DNA of 64,000 bases from assembly GCA_045605765.1 (NCBI GenBank), contig JAZUQQ010000057.1:1-64000 (forward strand), given 5' to 3'. A program made the position numbers and the translations under genes. Shown piece after piece: positions 39,788 through 48,327 of the stretch. How positions within the stretch are numbered: position 1 is the first letter of the stretch; every line of letters starts with the position of its first letter. The notes beneath the pieces are model-generated. The model searched no databases, was not told where the DNA came from, and saw nothing but the letters and a program-made list of their open reading frames with translations. Source of the DNA: SIG672 sp045605765. GTDB lineage: Bacteria; Bacillota; Clostridia; Oscillospirales; CAG-272.

Positions 39788-42745
39788 TTAGGCCGTAAAG
39801 GATTCAAGCAAGACCAAACCGTCTTCCACTAAAAGTTTTATGAGAAAATATTTCGTTTCTCCGTCCGAATCTGTATAAGAAATTCCTCGATCTACTGTGG
39901 TGTCGTTTACATAAGTCGATATGACGAGAGGCGTTTCCACTGTAAGTTCGTCAAGGGTGAAAAGTTCGTTTTCTATAACGATATCCTCTGAATTATCGAT
40001 GGCGAGAAATTTAAAGTTTGTGACTGTAACGTCTGTTTCGAAAAGGATATTCCACTCACTGTTTATTGCACTTTCATCGATGAAATGAACATATGAATCG
40101 GTATCGTTCATAAGAGTTTCATCTGCCTGCGATATTAATACCTCGGCGTTCTTAGCGGGTACTATTACCTTATCCGAGAGAAGCTCATTTTCAACATCAT
40201 AGTTATCTGCATCAACGAAGCAACCGTCTTCATCGAGCGCTAAAAAGCCGTTACGTATCATCTGCTGGGAGAGGAGTGACACAAGTCCGCTATTATCACC
40301 TTCAAGCCTCGAGCCATCAAGGTTTACGAGCATCACGCATATCGCGTTTCCTCTGCAAAAATCACCGTAGGATTGCTGACTTTGTCCGAGCAGATTCCAG
40401 ATAACGTCTTGTGCCGCCGTCGGTCGGTATGCGTCTATTATGATGAGACGGTATCCCACGCCCTCGTCCATATTTACAAAAAACTTTGCAACCTTATCAA
40501 GTTTTTTAATTGTTCCGTAGCGAAGATAAGCATCTGTAAAGTCGTAGATCTTTTTACCCGTTTCGTTATCTTCGGTAGCATATTTGAGATCAACCATAAC
40601 ATTTTCGATATGATCGGTCACCTTAACAATCTCATCGTTTGCCTTATCGGGATACGGATCATTTTCGGGATCGTATGTAATATTTTCCTTAACGCATGAA
40701 TATTTTTTCGCAAGTCCTTCCTCGCGGCGCTCGTGCTCAGACTTACAAGCCTCAATATCTGATTCTGTCTTGGCAATTTCAAGCTTCACGTTAACAAGTT
40801 CGTCTTCATACTGTTTAAGCAAAGCCTTGCATGTATCTATGTCAGGTTGATCTTCGGACTCGCTTTCATTATTTCCTTCATTTCCTTCGATATTTTCGGT
40901 CTCCGCTTCGATATTCCTTATGATATTTCTTAGCGATTCTATTTCATTGACGAGCACGCTCACTCTATTTTCATGCGAGGCAAGCTTATCGGTCAGCTGC
41001 TTCATTTGCTGATTAAAGGCATCACGGAGACTGTGTGTATCCGATCTATATTCATCGTCAAACGAAACGCCGTCGTCGACGACCTTTATCTTGATCTTAC
41101 ACTTTGCCTCTGTACCGTCAAAATTGGATATTACGAATTCTATTTCGCATTCTCCAATGCTCTGTGCGATTATCATACCGTGCTCTTCGTTCCAGATCGC
41201 CACCTCGGAGTTTGAGCAAAGAACACCGCTTATAACAGCATCCTCCTGTGATTCTGCCGGAATGTAGGTAAAATCAACAGCGAGCAGGTCACCGCGATTC
41301 ATATAATAGGTACTCGAAAGAGTGGAAAACTCCTTTACGGGATATATCTTCTTTGTAACTTCAAGGTCAAACGATGCGGTTATTCCGTTGGGTGAGGTGA
41401 CGGTTATAGTAGTAGTTCCTATCGTATAAGCGCTGAGAGTTCCATCGGCGGATACAGCCGCAACGTTTACGTTGCTTGAGGTCCATTCCAGACAAGGAAT
41501 TTCATCGGCATCAAACGGAGTGATAATAGGAGCAAGCTTCAAAGTATCGGTACACTGCATGTGCAAGGTAGGATATTTTCCTGTCTGTGCATCCTTTTCA
41601 CCTGCAAATTCTATCGAAACGAGCGGATTATTTACGGTAACGGTAAGAGTTTGGATATATCCGCCGTCCACAGACTCGGCGGTAAGAGTTACAGTTCCGT
41701 TTTTAAGCGCAACGATTTTTCCGTACTTTATCATTGCCACTTTACTATCCGACGATGTCCATATCAGATTTTTGTTGGTAGCATCCTCTGGAAAATATAC
41801 TATGTTAGGTTCGGTTTTAGAGCCTTTTGAAACTGTTATAGTTTCTTCTACAAATTCGAATCCGGTCAGTGCCGAGATTACGGTAACATTGCAGGAAGAT
41901 TTAAGTCCATTAGTCGTAGTTACGGTTATAGTAACCTCTCCGCAGGAAATCGCGGTAATTACGCCGCCCGAATTTACGATAGCAACGCTTTCATCCGAGG
42001 ATTTCCATCGCGGTCTGCTGGTAGCATCCACGGGAAGCATACTGAATTCAAGCTGCATAGAAACGCCTCTGTTTATGGTAAGCTTCTTAGGCGCAAGTGT
42101 GATCGAGTCGGCATATTTTCCGACAGTTATTCGGCATATTGCCGTATAACCGCCCGGCTCGGCACTTACTATTATATCTGTCGTTCCAAGCTTATGCGCG
42201 GTAACAAGTCCGTTTTCATCAACACTTGCCACCGATTCAACGCTAGATATCCAAGTATAGGTGGCTCCTATAAAGTTTTCCGGAATCGGACCTGCGGAAA
42301 GCTGAACAGTGTCTCCTACTTCAAGATCATAATCCTCATAGTTTATATGAACTCCCGATAGTCTGAGCATTACGTTGACCTTCGCACTCACACTGTATTT
42401 TCCGTCAAGTGTAGTTGCAGTTATATTGGTACTCCCCTGAGAAATACCCGTCAGATTTCCATTAATATCAACCTTTGCAACATCTTCGTTATCCGAGCTC
42501 CAAAGCAGATTAGAGGTCTCCATTCCTGTTGCGAGATTTTTGATTTTGAGTCCGATAGTCTTGCCAACATCTACCGCTATATCTCCCGAAATATCAAAAG
42601 CGATTCCCTCTTTGATTTCATCGGGTATATCACCATTATTAGTGTTCGTTGTATTATCGTTGTCGTCATCACTGTCTGTTTGACACGCGGTCGCCACCGT
42701 AAGAAGCGACGCTATAAGGATCAAAACTAAAAATATTTTTTTCAT
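39788..42745 (-). CDS. lipoprotein with six Ig-like (BIG2) domains and a degenerate VanX-like domain
   Basis: A 985-residue surface protein. It starts with a lipoprotein signal (FLVLILIASLLTVATAC) and an Asp/Asn-rich linker. Six bacterial Ig-like (BIG2) domains span about residues 47-560, each with a W-x-SS-x-x-x-VA core. A coiled coil (about 580-690) is followed by a domain resembling VanX D-Ala-D-Ala dipeptidase: VMVDLKYATEDNETG, LIIIDAYRPTAAQDV and GDFCRGNAIC. The zinc ligands are lost. The family SxHxxGxAxD reads GDFCRGNAIC, with Phe for His and Cys for Asp, and no E-x-x-H follows. It is therefore probably a binding protein rather than an active peptidase. Confidence 0.82.
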   Translation of the reverse strand: MKKIFLVLILIASLLTVATACQTDSDDDNDNTTNTNNGDIPDEIKEGIAFDISGDIAVDVGKTIGLKIKNLATGMETSNLLWSSDNEDVAKVDINGNLTGISQGSTNITATTLDGKYSVSAKVNVMLRLSGVHINYEDYDLEVGDTVQLSAGPIPENFIGATYTWISSVESVASVDENGLVTAHKLGTTDIIVSAEPGGYTAICRITVGKYADSITLAPKKLTINRGVSMQLEFSMLPVDATSRPRWKSSDESVAIVNSGGVITAISCGEVTITVTTTNGLKSSCNVTVISALTGFEFVEETITVSKGSKTEPNIVYFPEDATNKNLIWTSSDSKVAMIKYGKIVALKNGTVTLTAESVDGGYIQTLTVTVNNPLVSIEFAGEKDAQTGKYPTLHMQCTDTLKLAPIITPFDADEIPCLEWTSSNVNVAAVSADGTLSAYTIGTTTITVTSPNGITASFDLEVTKKIYPVKEFSTLSSTYYMNRGDLLAVDFTYIPAESQEDAVISGVLCSNSEVAIWNEEHGMIIAQSIGECEIEFVISNFDGTEAKCKIKIKVVDDGVSFDDEYRSDTHSLRDAFNQQMKQLTDKLASHENRVSVLVNEIESLRNIIRNIEAETENIEGNEGNNESESEDQPDIDTCKALLKQYEDELVNVKLEIAKTESDIEACKSEHERREEGLAKKYSCVKENITYDPENDPYPDKANDEIVKVTDHIENVMVDLKYATEDNETGKKIYDFTDAYLRYGTIKKLDKVAKFFVNMDEGVGYRLIIIDAYRPTAAQDVIWNLLGQSQQSYGDFCRGNAICVMLVNLDGSRLEGDNSGLVSLLSQQMIRNGFLALDEDGCFVDADNYDVENELLSDKVIVPAKNAEVLISQADETLMNDTDSYVHFIDESAINSEWNILFETDVTVTNFKFLAIDNSEDIVIENELFTLDELTVETPLVISTYVNDTTVDRGISYTDSDGETKYFLIKLLVEDGLVLLESFTA

Positions 42746-42970
42746 TTATATCTTCTCCGAACGTTTTAGTAGATTTCCGACGGAAAATTTTATACTTTCC
42801 GTCTGTTCGACATTTTACGATTTTATTTACGCGAATACATTATAGCAAAAAACATCTTTTTTTTCAATCGATATTTAAAATAAAAAGCATCAAAATATAA
42901 AACTTTTTGTTAACTGATTTAGTACAAACGCAAAATGTTACATTTTTTGTAATCATAATTTAAATTATTC

Positions 42971-42999
42971 TTGATATTTTTTGCATTTTATGGTATGCT
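42971..42999 (+). promoter_or_regulatory. sigma-A promoter of the M18 peptidase gene
   Basis: TTGATA (42971-42976), 17-base spacer, TATGCT (42994-42999). The rest of the 42746-43040 gap is AT-rich and shows no other element. Confidence 0.55.
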
Positions 43000-43040
43000 T
43001 AGTAATATGGATCACAATATGTTATTTTGAGGTAAATAAT

Positions 43041-44345
43041 ATGAACAAAAATCTCGATTTTACAAAAAAGCTGATAGATTTTATAGACAAAACTCCAAGC
43101 GCATTCCACTGTGTGGAAAATACCGCGAGTATTCTTGAAGGAAGTGGATTTATCCGCATCGACCCATCAAAGCGCTTTGATCTTAATGCGGGTGGAAAAT
43201 ATTTTCTCTCGCGCGGTGGATCATCACTTATCGCCTTTATAATCCCGAAAGATACCTCTTCGCTCTCCTTTTCCATAGGTGCGGTACACGGCGACTCGCC
43301 CGCGTTCAAGTTAAAGCCCTCGTGCGAGACCGACGCTTTCGGAAAATACACAAAGCTCTCGGTAGAAAGATACGGTGGTGCTGTCTTACAGACTTGGTTC
43401 GACCGTCCGCTTTCATTAGCAGGTCGCATCGTCGTAGAGGAAAACGGAAAGATTGTTTCCAAAAACGTAAACATTAACCGCGATCTGCTCATAATACCGA
43501 GCGTTCCCCCACATCTCGGAAGCATCGAAAAGCCTTCTCTCACAGTCGATTTTCTTCCTCTTTATGCGGAAAGCTCCTCAAAGAGTTTAGACGAGGTTAT
43601 CGCAGAGTACGCAGGAGTCGATAAAAAGGAAATAATTTCCTATGATTTGTTTGTTTACACCCGTCAGAAGGGTGCGCTCCTCGGCGGAGAAAACGAGTTC
43701 TTCTGTGCTCCGAGAATAGACGATCTTGAATGTGTATATGCATTGCTCGAAGGATTTATTGAGGCAAATCCGAGTTCATCGGTCGCTGTATATGCGATAT
43801 TCGACAACGAGGAGACAGGCAGTTCCTCTCGTCAAGGTGCGTTTTCGACCCTCCTGCCCGAAACTCTCCTCCGGATAGTTCTCGCGCTTGGCGGAGATAA
43901 AGAGGATTATTACGCCTGCCTTGCATCGTCGTTTATGCTTTCGGCAGACAATGCTCACGCAAAGCACCCAAATCATCCTGAGCTCTTCGATGTTCACAAC
44001 GCACCGATTATGAACGGAGGTATAGTTATAAAAACAAACGCATCGCAAAGATACACAACTGACGCTGTATCATATGCGATAGTAAAAAAAATATGCGAGA
44101 GTGCGGGGGTTCCCTATCAGACCTATGCAAATCGTGCAGATCTTGCGGGCGGTTCGACTCTTGGAAACATCGCGCTTCATCAGACTCCCGTATGCTGTGC
44201 CGACGTCGGTCTTGCACAGCTTGCTATGCACTCAGCCTGTGAAACAGCGGGATCCATGGACGCGCTGTATCTTAAAAAAGCCGCAAAAGTTTTGTTTGAA
44301 AACAAATTTACGGCTATATCCGACACCGGATACGATATAAAATAA
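43041..44345 (+). CDS. M18 family aminopeptidase
   Basis: A 434-residue cytosolic metallo-aminopeptidase that removes N-terminal residues from peptides. Family motifs are VHGDSPAFKLKPS (first zinc His and Asp), RIDDLECVYALLEG (bridging Asp), FDNEETGSSSRQGAFS (catalytic Glu pair), SADNAHAKHPNHPELFD, and the C-terminal HQTPVCCADVGLAQLAMHSACETAG. The start ATG 43041 follows GAGGTAA. Length is normal. It is followed after 40 bases by ispD in the same direction. Confidence 0.94.
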   Translation: MNKNLDFTKKLIDFIDKTPSAFHCVENTASILEGSGFIRIDPSKRFDLNAGGKYFLSRGGSSLIAFIIPKDTSSLSFSIGAVHGDSPAFKLKPSCETDAFGKYTKLSVERYGGAVLQTWFDRPLSLAGRIVVEENGKIVSKNVNINRDLLIIPSVPPHLGSIEKPSLTVDFLPLYAESSSKSLDEVIAEYAGVDKKEIISYDLFVYTRQKGALLGGENEFFCAPRIDDLECVYALLEGFIEANPSSSVAVYAIFDNEETGSSSRQGAFSTLLPETLLRIVLALGGDKEDYYACLASSFMLSADNAHAKHPNHPELFDVHNAPIMNGGIVIKTNASQRYTTDAVSYAIVKKICESAGVPYQTYANRADLAGGSTLGNIALHQTPVCCADVGLAQLAMHSACETAGSMDALYLKKAAKVLFENKFTAISDTGYDIK

Positions 44346-44385
44346 ATCTACTTTCAAGTTCACTTCTTAACGGAGGAATTTCAAG

Positions 44386-45144
44386 ATGAGCATATCCGAA
44401 AAGCTAAAAGCCTTTTCGAGCACACTACTTGGTCGCTCGTGTGCAGCTATAATTCTCGCAGGCGGAAACGGAAGCCGTTATTCGACCGATCCGTCGACAC
44501 CCAAGCAACTATTACCCATTTGCGGCAGCGAAATGATAATATATTCACTCAAAGCTTTTGACGCCTGTGCGCTCGTGCGCGAAATGATCATAGTTTCACG
44601 CAGGGAAGATATATCTCGCATTGAGGGGATAATAAAAAAATATCCCTTTACAAAGCCGATCAAAATAGTTTCAGGCGGAGCAACGAGACAAGAGTCTGCT
44701 CTTTGCGGATTTAACGCAAGCAGCGAAAGCTGTTCGTTTGTAGCGATACACGATGCGGCGCGACCGCTCATAACTACCGAAGCTATCGAGAAAGTTATAT
44801 TTGCGGCATATCATTCAAAGGCAGCTATCGCGGCATCAAAAGCCGTCGATACGCCAAAAATAGTTTCTACTAATCATATGATAGTGGAAAAAGCCCCCGA
44901 ACGCGAAAAGCTCTGGCTCGCGCAAACTCCTCAGGTTTTCGAGAGAGATCTTTACCGTGCCTCTGCTTACTATGCAAAAGAAAAAAGCTTTGAAGCGACA
45001 GACGACTGCTCACTGATCGAATTCGCAGGTTTTTTCGTAAAAGTAGTCGATACTGGCATCACAAACTTTAAGGTGACTCATCCTGACGATCTTTTACTCG
45101 CCAGTGCCATCATCGAACTCAGAAAGGAAATGTCTCAAAAATGA
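44386..45144 (+). CDS. ispD: 2-C-methyl-D-erythritol 4-phosphate cytidylyltransferase
   Basis: IspD couples MEP to CTP in the non-mevalonate isoprenoid pathway. The 252-residue protein has AAIILAGGNGSRYSTDPSTPKQLLPICG (CTP-binding loop), VSGGATRQESALCGF, FVAIHDAARPLI and LWLAQTPQVFERD in order. An N-terminal extension of about 18 residues precedes the fold. The stop overlaps ispF by four bases. In many bacteria ispD and ispF are fused; here they are separate but coupled. Confidence 0.95.
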   Translation: MSISEKLKAFSSTLLGRSCAAIILAGGNGSRYSTDPSTPKQLLPICGSEMIIYSLKAFDACALVREMIIVSRREDISRIEGIIKKYPFTKPIKIVSGGATRQESALCGFNASSESCSFVAIHDAARPLITTEAIEKVIFAAYHSKAAIAASKAVDTPKIVSTNHMIVEKAPEREKLWLAQTPQVFERDLYRASAYYAKEKSFEATDDCSLIEFAGFFVKVVDTGITNFKVTHPDDLLLASAIIELRKEMSQK

Positions 45145-45635
45145 ATTTCAGAATAGGACATGGTTACGATCTTCACCTCCTTGTAGGAGACAGAAAGTTA
45201 ATACTCGGAGGAGTGGATATTCCTTATGAAAAAGGACTGCTCGGGCACTCGGACGCCGATGTTCTCGTTCACGCCTTGATGGACGCAATTCTTGGCGCAC
45301 TTGCGCTTGGAGATATCGGAAAGCATTTTCCCGACAGCGACGCTTCTTACAAAGGGATCAGCAGTATGGCACTTCTTGAAGAGGTAAGAAAAATCATTGA
45401 AAACGAAGGATATTCGATCTCTAATGCTGATATTACTGTCATAGCGCAAAGACCTAAGCTGATTGGCTACATACCCGAAATGAGAAAAAACATAGCCTAC
45501 ACGCTTGGATGTGACATTTCATCCATAAGTATAAAAGCGACCACCGAGGAAGGACTCGGTTCAACGGGCAAGGGAGACGCTATCGCGGCACACGCTGTCT
45601 GCCTTCTCGTAGAAAATAACACACCCCACACATAG
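45141..45635 (+). CDS. ispF: 2-C-methyl-D-erythritol 2,4-cyclodiphosphate synthase
   Basis: IspF cyclises CDP-ME 2-phosphate to MEcPP. The 164-residue protein shows RIGHGYDLHLL (zinc Asp and His), LLGHSDADVLVHALMDAILGALALGDIGKHFPDSD and the C-terminal KATTEEGLGSTGKGDAIAAHAVCLL. It acts as a trimer. Its ATG overlaps the ispD stop. It is the end of the M18-ispD-ispF gene run. Confidence 0.96.
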   Translation: MNFRIGHGYDLHLLVGDRKLILGGVDIPYEKGLLGHSDADVLVHALMDAILGALALGDIGKHFPDSDASYKGISSMALLEEVRKIIENEGYSISNADITVIAQRPKLIGYIPEMRKNIAYTLGCDISSISIKATTEEGLGSTGKGDAIAAHAVCLLVENNTPHT

Positions 45636-45860
45636 CGCGTGAGGGGTGCGTATATCAGGCAAGACAATCCAAGGTATCTTTCTTCGTTCACTTCCCTGCT
45701 TTTATACTTCCTATCGCCCGGACGGTTTTACCTTATCTTTATTTTTGATCAAGCGTTCGTCTGCCCTTGGTATATAATATGGCTTTTACTTTCTTATGCC
45801 ACCTGAGACTCTCCTCGCCGAGGAAGCAAAATTTCTATTTTAAAACACATTGAAACGAAT
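45636..45860. other. intergenic segment with unexplained long-range complementarity
   Basis: The ispF-rpe gap holds no gene. Two pairs of complementary blocks are visible: GGCAAGAC (45658-45665) with GTCTGCC (45759-45765), flanked by matching TATA-rich ends, and AAGGTA (45671-45676) with TACCTT (45729-45734). CCAAGG and CCTTGG give a competing pairing. A GC-rich hairpin at about 45621-45651 lies at the ispF 3' end and would be followed by a T-rich tract on the minus strand. This may be a structured RNA, possibly minus-strand; I match it to no known family. Confidence 0.35.
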
Positions 45861-45899
45861 TCAAAACGATAAATATATTTTTTAGGAGTTTTTTTGAAA

Positions 45900-46544
45900 A
45901 TGATAAAAATATCACCTTCTATTCTCGCCTCTGATTTTACAAAACTTGGTGATGACATTGCATCGGTCGAAGATGCAGGCGCAGATATGCTTCATCTTGA
46001 CGTTATGGACGGAATATTCGTTCCTAACATATCGTTCGGCATACCCGTAATAGCCAGTGCACGTAAAGCAAGCAAAATGTTCTTTGACGTACATCTTATG
46101 ATAAGCGAACCGATACGCTACGTAAACGATTTTGCAAAAGCGGGAGCCGATCTCATAACCGTCCACGCCGAGGCGTGTGAGGATCTCCTCTCTACTCTGA
46201 AAGCGATCCGCGCTCTTGGTTTAAAATCGGGTCTCTCGATAAAACCTGCCACACACGTCGAGGCGATCCGCGAGTATCTTGAATACTGCGATCTCGTTCT
46301 CGTTATGTCGGTAGAGCCCGGATTTGGCGGACAGAAATTCATGCCGATGGCTATCGAGAAAATATCCGAGCTTGCTTCACTAAAAGCTTCACTCGGTCTC
46401 CCGTATGAAATAGAGGTTGACGGAGGAATCAACGAGGAAACAGCAAAGCTCTGCACAAGTGCAGGTGCGACAGTACTCGTAGCAGGATCTTCGGTTTTTG
46501 GAAGCTCTGACCGCAAGATTGCAATAGATGCTCTTAGAAGTTAA
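45900..46544 (+). CDS. rpe: ribulose-phosphate 3-epimerase
   Basis: Rpe interconverts ribulose 5-phosphate and xylulose 5-phosphate in the pentose phosphate pathway. The TIM-barrel protein of about 214 residues has ISPSILASDFTKLGDDI, MLHLDVMDGIFVPNISFG (catalytic and metal Asp/His), FFDVHLMI, VMSVEPGFGGQKFM and EVDGGINEETA. Start choice is open between ATG 45900 and an in-frame TTG at 45894. The TTG is better spaced from GGAG (5 versus 11 bases), and only two residues differ. coaD follows after 19 bases. Confidence 0.95.
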   Translation: MIKISPSILASDFTKLGDDIASVEDAGADMLHLDVMDGIFVPNISFGIPVIASARKASKMFFDVHLMISEPIRYVNDFAKAGADLITVHAEACEDLLSTLKAIRALGLKSGLSIKPATHVEAIREYLEYCDLVLVMSVEPGFGGQKFMPMAIEKISELASLKASLGLPYEIEVDGGINEETAKLCTSAGATVLVAGSSVFGSSDRKIAIDALRS

Positions 46545-46563
46545 TTTTGAAAGGAAAACTAAT

Positions 46564-47055
46564 ATGAATAGTAAAAAAGCTCTTATAACGGGCAGCTTTG
46601 ATCCCCCAACGATCGGTCACCTTGACATTATAAAGCGCGCATGCGATCTTTTTGACGAAGTAAACGTCTGTATATTCCGAAATAGCGACAAAAAATATAT
46701 GTTTTCCGAGGAAGTCCGTCTTGATATGCTGCACGCCACCTGCAAGAATCTCCCGAACGTGAAGATCAACTGCTCAGACAAGCCTGTGGTTATCTACGCA
46801 AAGGAAAACGATATAAACATCATTGTAAAGGGAGCGCGCAGTGCGTCTGATTTTGAATACGAAAAAAATCTGCACGACCTAGGGCGTGACATAAACCCCT
46901 ACACGGAGACGCTTATTCTCTTTTCGCGTCCTGAATACGAGAGAGTTTCTTCAAGCTCGGCTCGCGAGCTTATAAGATACGGACTCGATCTTTCAAAATA
47001 TCTTACCGATGATGTTATCAAAATAATAGAAAGTCAAAAACAAAAGGCACTGTAA
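46564..47055 (+). CDS. coaD: phosphopantetheine adenylyltransferase
   Basis: CoaD transfers AMP to 4'-phosphopantetheine, the penultimate step of coenzyme A synthesis. The 163-residue protein has the nucleotidyltransferase motif TGSFDPPTIGHLDIIKRA, the conserved IVKGARSASDFEYE, and RVSSSSARELI, the counterpart of the ISSSxVRE motif. ATG 46564 is preceded by GAAAGGAAAA. Its stop shares one base with the hydrolase start (TAATG). Confidence 0.94.
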   Translation: MNSKKALITGSFDPPTIGHLDIIKRACDLFDEVNVCIFRNSDKKYMFSEEVRLDMLHATCKNLPNVKINCSDKPVVIYAKENDINIIVKGARSASDFEYEKNLHDLGRDINPYTETLILFSRPEYERVSSSSARELIRYGLDLSKYLTDDVIKIIESQKQKAL

Positions 47056-48071
47056 TGATCTATTCTTCCATATTATTTATTCCCACAGAAGCCGTCACGG
47101 CAGTTATTACCGCCTGCGGTATCGTCATCGCACTTTTTATCATATACACACTTATCTCGCTATGGGCAATGAACAAGGCAATAAAGCGACGTCCCGACAT
47201 TCCGCTTGAAATACTCGAAAAGGATGAGAACACCGCGTGGTACCGTTTTAAGGATGATATTCACAGAGGAATAGGCTGGCTAAGCTCTATGCCACGTAAA
47301 ACCCTGACTACTGTCTCGCACGACGGACTCACTCTTTACGCCGATCTTATCGAGCACGAAGATCCCAAAGCAACGATAATCATGTTTCACGGCTACCGTT
47401 CAACTGGTCCGAATGATTTTTCGTGTGCAACCGAATTTTACTATTCTCTCGGTTTCAATCTTCTTATAGTCGACCAGCGCGCTCACGGACGGAGCGAGGG
47501 CAAGTACATAGGCTTCGGTGCGCTTGAACGCTTTGACTGCCAGAAATGGAGTGAGGTCGTCTATGAGCGTTACGGAAAAAAGCTTCCTATTATCATAACG
47601 GGAATTTCTATGGGAGCATCTACCGTTCTTATGGCCAGCAATCTGAAACTCCCTAAAAATCTTATCGCAATAATTGCAGACTGCGGCTTTACATCGCCCA
47701 GTGAGATAATCGGACACGTTATAAGACAGACTTACCACATTCCGCCGTATATTATTCTACCCGCAATGAGCATCTGGTCAAAAATACTCGCGGGATACTC
47801 TTTTAACCAGATATCCACCTGTGAAACTCTGAAAAGAAATACTATTCCTGTGCTTTTTATTCACGGCGAGGCTGACGACTTCGTTCCCTGCGATATGACG
47901 CGACGCGCGTTCGATACGTGCTCAAGCGAAAAAGAGGCGATATACGTCGAGGGTGCGGGGCACGGAGAAAGTTACATCTTTGAAATGGAGCGCTGTCAAA
48001 ACACACTAAAAAGCTTTATTGAAAAACAGTTTGAAAAATTCGAGAAATGCTCATCTAAGTACATATCATAA
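47055..48071 (+). CDS. membrane-anchored alpha/beta hydrolase
   Basis: A 338-residue serine hydrolase with an N-terminal membrane helix (about residues 8-32). The fold shows MFHGYRSTGPNDFS (oxyanion region), the nucleophile elbow TGISMGAS, the acid in HGEADDFVP and the catalytic His in GAGHGES. It is probably an esterase or peptidase of the BD-FAE/YqiA-like group with unknown substrate. It is coupled to coaD by a one-base overlap. A terminator that also contains an NrdR-like box follows. Confidence 0.83.
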   Translation: MIYSSILFIPTEAVTAVITACGIVIALFIIYTLISLWAMNKAIKRRPDIPLEILEKDENTAWYRFKDDIHRGIGWLSSMPRKTLTTVSHDGLTLYADLIEHEDPKATIIMFHGYRSTGPNDFSCATEFYYSLGFNLLIVDQRAHGRSEGKYIGFGALERFDCQKWSEVVYERYGKKLPIIITGISMGASTVLMASNLKLPKNLIAIIADCGFTSPSEIIGHVIRQTYHIPPYIILPAMSIWSKILAGYSFNQISTCETLKRNTIPVLFIHGEADDFVPCDMTRRAFDTCSSEKEAIYVEGAGHGESYIFEMERCQNTLKSFIEKQFEKFEKCSSKYIS

Positions 48072-48087
48072 AATATAATTATTTTTC

Positions 48088-48118
48088 ACCGACACAATAT
48101 CTTGTGTCGGTATTTTCT
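48088..48118 (+). terminator. terminator whose stem is a perfect NrdR-type box
   Basis: ACCGACACAA and TTGTGTCGGT form a ten-pair stem around TATC, followed by ATTTTCTT. The 16-mer ACACAATATCTTGTGT (48092-48107) inside it equals the NrdR consensus palindrome. It lies 168 bases upstream of the first of the two promoter boxes. Confidence 0.75.
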
Positions 48119-48251
48119 TACAAATTGAGTTTTTTTACATAGTTTTCTATATATTACCAGTTGTTTTTGTCACGAAATAATCGTATTGCACAAATATTGG
48201 GTATGTGAATTTGTGCACATTCCCATTTTTTAAAATAAATTAATATTCCAC

Positions 48252-48307
48252 TTGACAAAACGCTATATATAGTTTATACTTGAAGAGCACGACCCAATAT
48301 CTAGTTT
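48252..48307 (+). promoter_or_regulatory. nrdGD promoter with tandem NrdR boxes
   Basis: TTGACA (48252-48257) and TATACT (48275-48280) are 17 bases apart. A NrdR-type box, ACGCTATATATAGTTT (48260-48275), fills the spacer. A second, ACCCAATATCTAGTTT (48292-48307), starts 32 bases later, just past the start of transcription. Three helical turns between boxes is the spacing known for NrdR, the ATP-cone repressor of ribonucleotide reductase genes. The placement predicts direct occlusion of polymerase. Confidence 0.8.
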
Positions 48308-48327
48308 TTTTAGCGGAGGTGATGCTT

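Noticed and set aside
45636..45860. Assignment of the ispF-rpe gap to 6S RNA, SRP RNA or RNase P
   Set aside because: None of the conserved core sequences of those RNAs can be found, so only an unassigned structured element is proposed.
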